DNA of 64,000 bases from Corbicula japonica (lineage: Eukaryota > Mollusca > Bivalvia > Venerida > Cyrenidae), in the NCBI GenBank assembly GCA_038501625.1, contig JAZAYU010000013.1:992001-1056000 (forward strand). Reading direction: 5' to 3'. The stretch's first letter is position 1; each line of letters starts with the position of its first letter. Position numbers and translations under genes: made by a program. The notes below the pieces were generated by a model that was given only the letters and a program-made list of their open reading frames with translations, did not search any database and had not been told where the DNA came from. This document shows positions 60,901-64,000 of the stretch, piece after piece.

Positions 60901-63900
60901 TGATGGAAAATTAACATGCCTTTTGGTCGATGTAATGCACCTTCATAGTAACAAAATCTAAAAATATGCGGCAAACAGGAAGTAGATGAGCAAGGAGCAT
61001 GAAATTGCTTTACACCATATGGGACTATAGGATAAAGCAATATGCAAAATATCAGGCTGCTGCATGTTATAGTTGCTGAGAAAACAGCGACGAAAATTTT
61101 GTTACAGACGGACGGATGGACGGACACACGGACGGACAAGGGTAAAACAGTATACCCCCCTCTTCTTCAAAGCGGGGGTATAATAATTAGATGCATTGTT
61201 ACTACTTAATAGGTTTACACAGTGATTTACCATGCTTTTTGTTCTCTCTTGGTGTTCTGTTTTCGGTTTTGCCATGGAAGTATGAAGATTTTCCCACTCA
61301 GGACGTGAGGTGAACTGTCCATGTCTCATCATGTCTAGTGTATTCTCAACCAGACCAGGCTGACTGTGTCCTTCAGCACCTAAAATTTATTGACATTATC
61401 TGCAAATCAGGGCCCAAGATTATAAAACTTAGATTGGAGACCTGTATCTAATATAAAGTATCTGACTGGCTGAAATAGTGCCCAGATTTAAGACTGGTCT
61501 TCAGTCTTAGTTTTTGATCTTGGGCTCTCAGGTCTGGATCTGCAGAGGTAGCATCTTGGTCAGAAATAAGCTAATGAATCTAAAAGCAGTGTAGATCCTG
61601 ATTTGATGGCACTGATGCCCTGGATGATCTGGATCTAAACTGTTTGCCCACACAATAACGGTGTATCTAGGAGTGAAGGGTTAACAGTTACATCTGCTAA
61701 CAGTTTTAATAGAAAGTTAACAGTTAAAAAGCTTTAATTGGAAGTAGCTCTGTATGTGCTTAAAACAGTGCTCTGCTGCATTAAATATAATTAATCTACA
61801 TATTGGAAATAGATGAACACCCTTAAACTGTTATGTTGTGTACTTGATGCATTACCATTTGTCTGTGGTTTCACTTCCTGAGTCTGGGTCTCTGCATCGC
61901 CATTACACAAGTTCTTCTGTTTCCCAGACTGGTTCTTTGATTTTCTTGTCACACTCATTGTCCTATCCCCTTCATTAAAGTCAATATCAAACCTAAATAT
62001 CAAACAAAACACAGTCATTAGCTCAGGCAAGAGCATTCTTATCAACTGTCAGAACTGGTTGATGATGTTTATTTGTAAGAAAGTAATCCTGAAGCAATCT
62101 GATAAAAAATCTCCTGAAAACCGCTACGCTATCAGGATCTGACGGCAGGTCACTAAAAATTGTATTTATCAACAACCTGCTGAACCAATTAGATTGTCAC
62201 TTACAAGGTGGCAAAAGTACATGATGATCGCTGAAATTGTCCAAGCATTCCGAAGGTTATATTGTATCAAAGTATACTTAGTGTTATAAAGCAAGGAGAG
62301 TCGAGGCCCGGCAAGACATATTTTCGTGAAGATAGGTGTGTTTAATGTGGTATTGCACTGATTTCAAAGTAATGACATCTTCAGATCCTTAAAATTGCAA
62401 GCGCTATAAATCATGTTTCCTGTATTGACTGTCCTAATAACAGCGATCATGGAAAACTGTTGTAGCTTATATACAGTGTTTGCAGGCTGTAATCAGATCT
62501 AACATCTTGTTATATCTCACTTCAGTGGTATTGAACCTGAAGCAAACTGTTTATATATATGACTGTTGTTCCCTCAGATACTCCTGGACGAAGATTGTCA
62601 TCTTCTTCAATAGTACCCAGTACAATGTTAATACAAACAAAGGACCTCCATGTTAAATTTTATCCATGTAACAGAGAAATCTACCAATTTGTGAACTAAG
62701 AAAATGCAGAGCAATGAAAATATCATTTGGGAAAGCCAACAAACCAAAGCAAAAACTTTTCCATGCTCATTATGTTTTTACCAATTACCTCCCAAAAGAG
62801 AAACCTCACAAACTGCTGTATTTCTCTTGAATCAAGACACTCACTGGAACCTTGTTTTTAATACCTGAGCCCAAGATCATAAAACTAAAATTGAAGACCA
62901 GTCTCAAATCTCAAGCATCTGATTGGATGAAATGGTGATCAGTCACCATTTCAGCCAATCAGATCATGAGATGCTTGACATTTGAGACTGGTCCCCAGAT
63001 TTATTTTTATGATCTTGGACACAGATTGAACAAGCAGACTGACCTGGTAGAACTGTTAGTATCCTGACTTTTCTCTCTTAGTTTGTTGTTCTCCCTGTCC
63101 AAGGATCCATCTTTCTCCTGTCTTCTCTGCCGTTCACTGGGATCCCTTCCAGAGTCTCTCTCCCGCCCATCAGGACCTATTCCCACTTCTCTGTCCTGTC
63201 CCTCAACATCTCTTCTCGACACTCTGTCTCGTAATTTGGAGGAAGATTTCTCTCCCTTTCCTGATCCGGGTCTCTTGGTTCCCGATTTCTCTAGAGCTTT
63301 GTCTGACTTGGATAAAGGAATTTGATTTGTTTTGGATTTGGCTACTGAGGAATGTGAGTTACTGCTGGGTCTTTCTTTTCTACCTCTCGGAGTTCCGAGG
63401 TCAGGGGTGTAGTCATCCTTGTTGCTGGGCCGCTCACTGCCATAGTATTTTTTCTGAAGTTTTGGTTGTGGTGGAGAGAAAGTGGGTTTGACAGCTACTG
63501 CCTGTCGCATCATGTCCCTCAACTTAAACAATTCTCTCTCAGCCTGTTAGCACAAAGACAAAAGTAAATCAATTTTAGTTTGTAAATAAAAAGTAAGTTA
63601 CACAAACTTTTTATAATAAGGGTTACATTTTATATTGTGTCCTTTCTTCCAATCACAGAACAAACGTTTAGCACTTTTTGTCCCTTCTGCAGCTTTCCAG
63701 TTACTAGTAATGCAACCCATGTGCCTGAGTAAAATTTTACCTTTAACAAAGGAGAGTAATCTGCAACATCGGATTCTGCTTGACTGCTGGGCGATACTGG
63801 CCTAGGAGGAGTTGTCTCCCTTCTTTGAGGGGTTCTCTCCCTTCTGGATGGAGTTAAGTCCCTTGTTGGTTGTTCATCTACATCTGAGGACAATTGTTTA

Positions 63901-63906
63901 TGAGAC
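57090..63906 (-). CDS. Coiled-coil protein, C-terminal six exons (5' end outside window)
   Basis: Minus-strand exons 63741-63906, 63044-63543, 61856-61992, 61231-61379, 58361-58507 and 57090-57185 fit one frame (phases 0, 2, 1, 0, 0; stop TAG), about 397 aa plus a split first codon. All junctions are GT-AG with good consensus. The start is missing: the first exon enters with the last base of a codon. Order: Pro-directed Ser/Thr sites (DLTPSRRERTPQRRETTPPR), a short helix (AERELFKLRDMMRQ), a long polar Ser/Lys/Arg-rich region, an acidic patch (FDIDFNEGDR), then a C-terminal coiled coil (EEKIKEKILTISEMESRYDG; EELEDQLDRVERELGSLRMT) ending YNVLKTVG. The C terminus reminds me of the centrosomal M-phase phosphoprotein 9, from memory and unconfirmed; no symbol given. 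Introns carry MITEs and tandem arrays. Confidence 0.7.
57923..57955. repeat. (CTG)n microsatellite
   Basis: About eleven CTG units in the last intron of the coiled-coil gene. Confidence 0.9.
58544..58787. mobile_element. TTAA-flanked MITE (repeat C), best copy
   Basis: TTAACCCTTTCCTCCATA and TATGGAGGAAAAGGGTTAA close the element symmetrically. TTAA plus CCC-starting ends fits piggyBac-type transposition. The interior has AGTGTAGATCCAGATCAGC, GCCATCTGATCAGGATCTGC and a mirrored half with ATGTGCCGGCTGATCTGG. No ORF. Confidence 0.75.
58970..59212. mobile_element. MITE of the repeat C family, degenerate
   Basis: TTATCCTTTCCACC start and ATATATAGAGAAAAGG end, with CGGCTGATCAGGATCTGCACT and CAGCTGATCTGGATCTAAA inside. 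Confidence 0.65.
59374..60176 (+). mobile_element. Tandem-repeat element, five units of about 145 bp (pearl/Helitron-like layout)
   Basis: Units open with GTGACCTTGACCTTTGACC near 59405, 59551, 59696, 59842 and 59978, followed by CTACTGACCCCAAAATCAA and TCCTGTTATTGAG-type blocks. The array ends in ACAGATGGACAGAGGGACAG and a hairpin ATGTCTCCC...GGGAGACAT (60144-60174). Core repeats followed by a tetranucleotide tract and a terminal hairpin is the layout described for bivalve pearl-type elements. Confidence 0.7.
60180..61184 (+). mobile_element. Second tandem-repeat element, about 168-bp units
   Basis: Units carry GTGCATGTATGTCAACTATG and AAGTATTCGGTGAACAGGAA at about 60240, 60409, 60578 and 60746, with a variant unit from about 60900. 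It ends in GACGGACGGATGGACGGAC and a hairpin TACCCCC...GGGGGTA (61153-61180). Same layout as its neighbour but an unrelated core. Confidence 0.7.
61409..61530. mobile_element. Foldback MITE (repeat D), degenerate, intronic
   Basis: CCCAAGATTATAAAACTTAGA start and GTCTTAGTTTTTGATCTTGGG end; the inner stem is eroded. Confidence 0.6.
61531..61684. mobile_element. Partial repeat C MITE, intronic
   Basis: GGTCTGGATCTGCAG, GCAGTGTAGATCCTGAT and CTGGATGATCTGGATCTAAAC blocks, ending GTGAAGGGTTAA. Confidence 0.6.
61993..62868. other. Intron of the coiled-coil gene, no feature seen
   Basis: No ORF or recognised repeat in this part of the intron. Confidence 0.4.
62870..63020. mobile_element. Foldback MITE (repeat D), intronic
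   Basis: GCCCAAGATCATAAAACTAA start; AGACCAGTCTCAAATCTCAA pairs with TTGACATTTGAGACTGGTCC across the AATGGTGATCAGTCACCATT centre. Confidence 0.75.
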
Positions 63907-64000
63907 CTATATTTAAAATAAAAAACATGAAATTAAATAATATGCATAATTGCTAATATGATGTCAGACAACTGTTTTAATTTTCCAAGGTCTGCCTTGA

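Noticed and set aside
60759..61139. 126-codon minus-strand frame with several Cys
   Set aside because: It lies wholly within the 168-bp tandem repeat and its GACG tract; the open frame is a by-product of the repeat.
59374..61184. Regular repeats considered as a CRISPR array
   Set aside because: Units are 145-168 bp head to tail with no unique spacers, and the window is eukaryotic.
63083..63325. Ser/Leu-rich plus-strand frame
   Set aside because: It is antisense to the well-supported exon at 63044-63543.

Overview
Eukaryotic nuclear DNA, AT-rich and gene-poor, most likely from a bivalve mollusc. The few real genes are split by GT-AG introns. The repeats are of kinds common in bivalves: arrays built on GACCTTGACCTTTGACC ending in GACG/GACA runs and a hairpin, TTAA-flanked MITEs rich in GATCTGGATC-type palindromes, and foldback MITEs. 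This is inferred from repeat style and gene content; the species cannot be named from the sequence alone. No prokaryotic signal was seen. All gene models were built by eye from splice consensus and matching phases.

Left end (1-7.8 kb). The first coding exon of a Mab-21/cGAS-like nucleotidyltransferase (minus strand) runs towards the left edge. Behind it lie broken pieces of one retroelement family (1.48-2.6, 4.28-4.62, 6.4-6.65 and 7.77-8.24 kb), an interspersed repeat ('repeat B') and a tRNA-type SINE. One repeat B copy is split by a 513-bp hAT-type MITE with an exact 8-bp target duplication.

8.25-14.76 kb. One 6.5-kb insertion with CAGGCCTGCCAAA termini and AATCTA flanks. Inside are two arms of about 1.2 kb in inverted orientation and a further inverted pair of about 0.55 kb.

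15.4-17.2 kb. A compact three-exon cystatin gene (minus strand, 99 aa), complete with signal peptide and QxVxG loop. Then a MITE with CGCTATTATCGCGG termini (18.3-19.25 kb), a dead LINE fragment (19.26-19.56 kb) and two possible exons (20.3-21.4 kb).

25.1-37.6 kb. A tandem segmental duplication: copy 1 at 25.12-30.54 kb, copy 2 at 30.54-37.59 kb. Copy 2 gained several insertions. These act as filled/empty-site pairs that define the ends of two mobile elements.

38.6-43.9 kb. A 167-bp direct repeat that looks identical, a degenerate minisatellite and a tRNA-type SINE, then a three-exon ankyrin-repeat gene ending in a SOCS-box-like motif (plus strand, 41.2-43.9 kb).

44-57 kb. Repeats: an inverted pair of repeat A, a tRNA-like sequence, foldback elements, a dead Tc1/mariner transposase (49.6-50.65 kb), a Harbinger-like MITE (50.89-51.82 kb) and TTAA-type MITEs.

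57.1-64 kb. The last six exons of a minus-strand coiled-coil gene whose 5' part lies beyond the window. Its introns hold two adjacent tandem-repeat elements and several MITEs.

The host genes have no visible functional link. The dominant biology is layered transposon insertion and hairpin-forming repeats.
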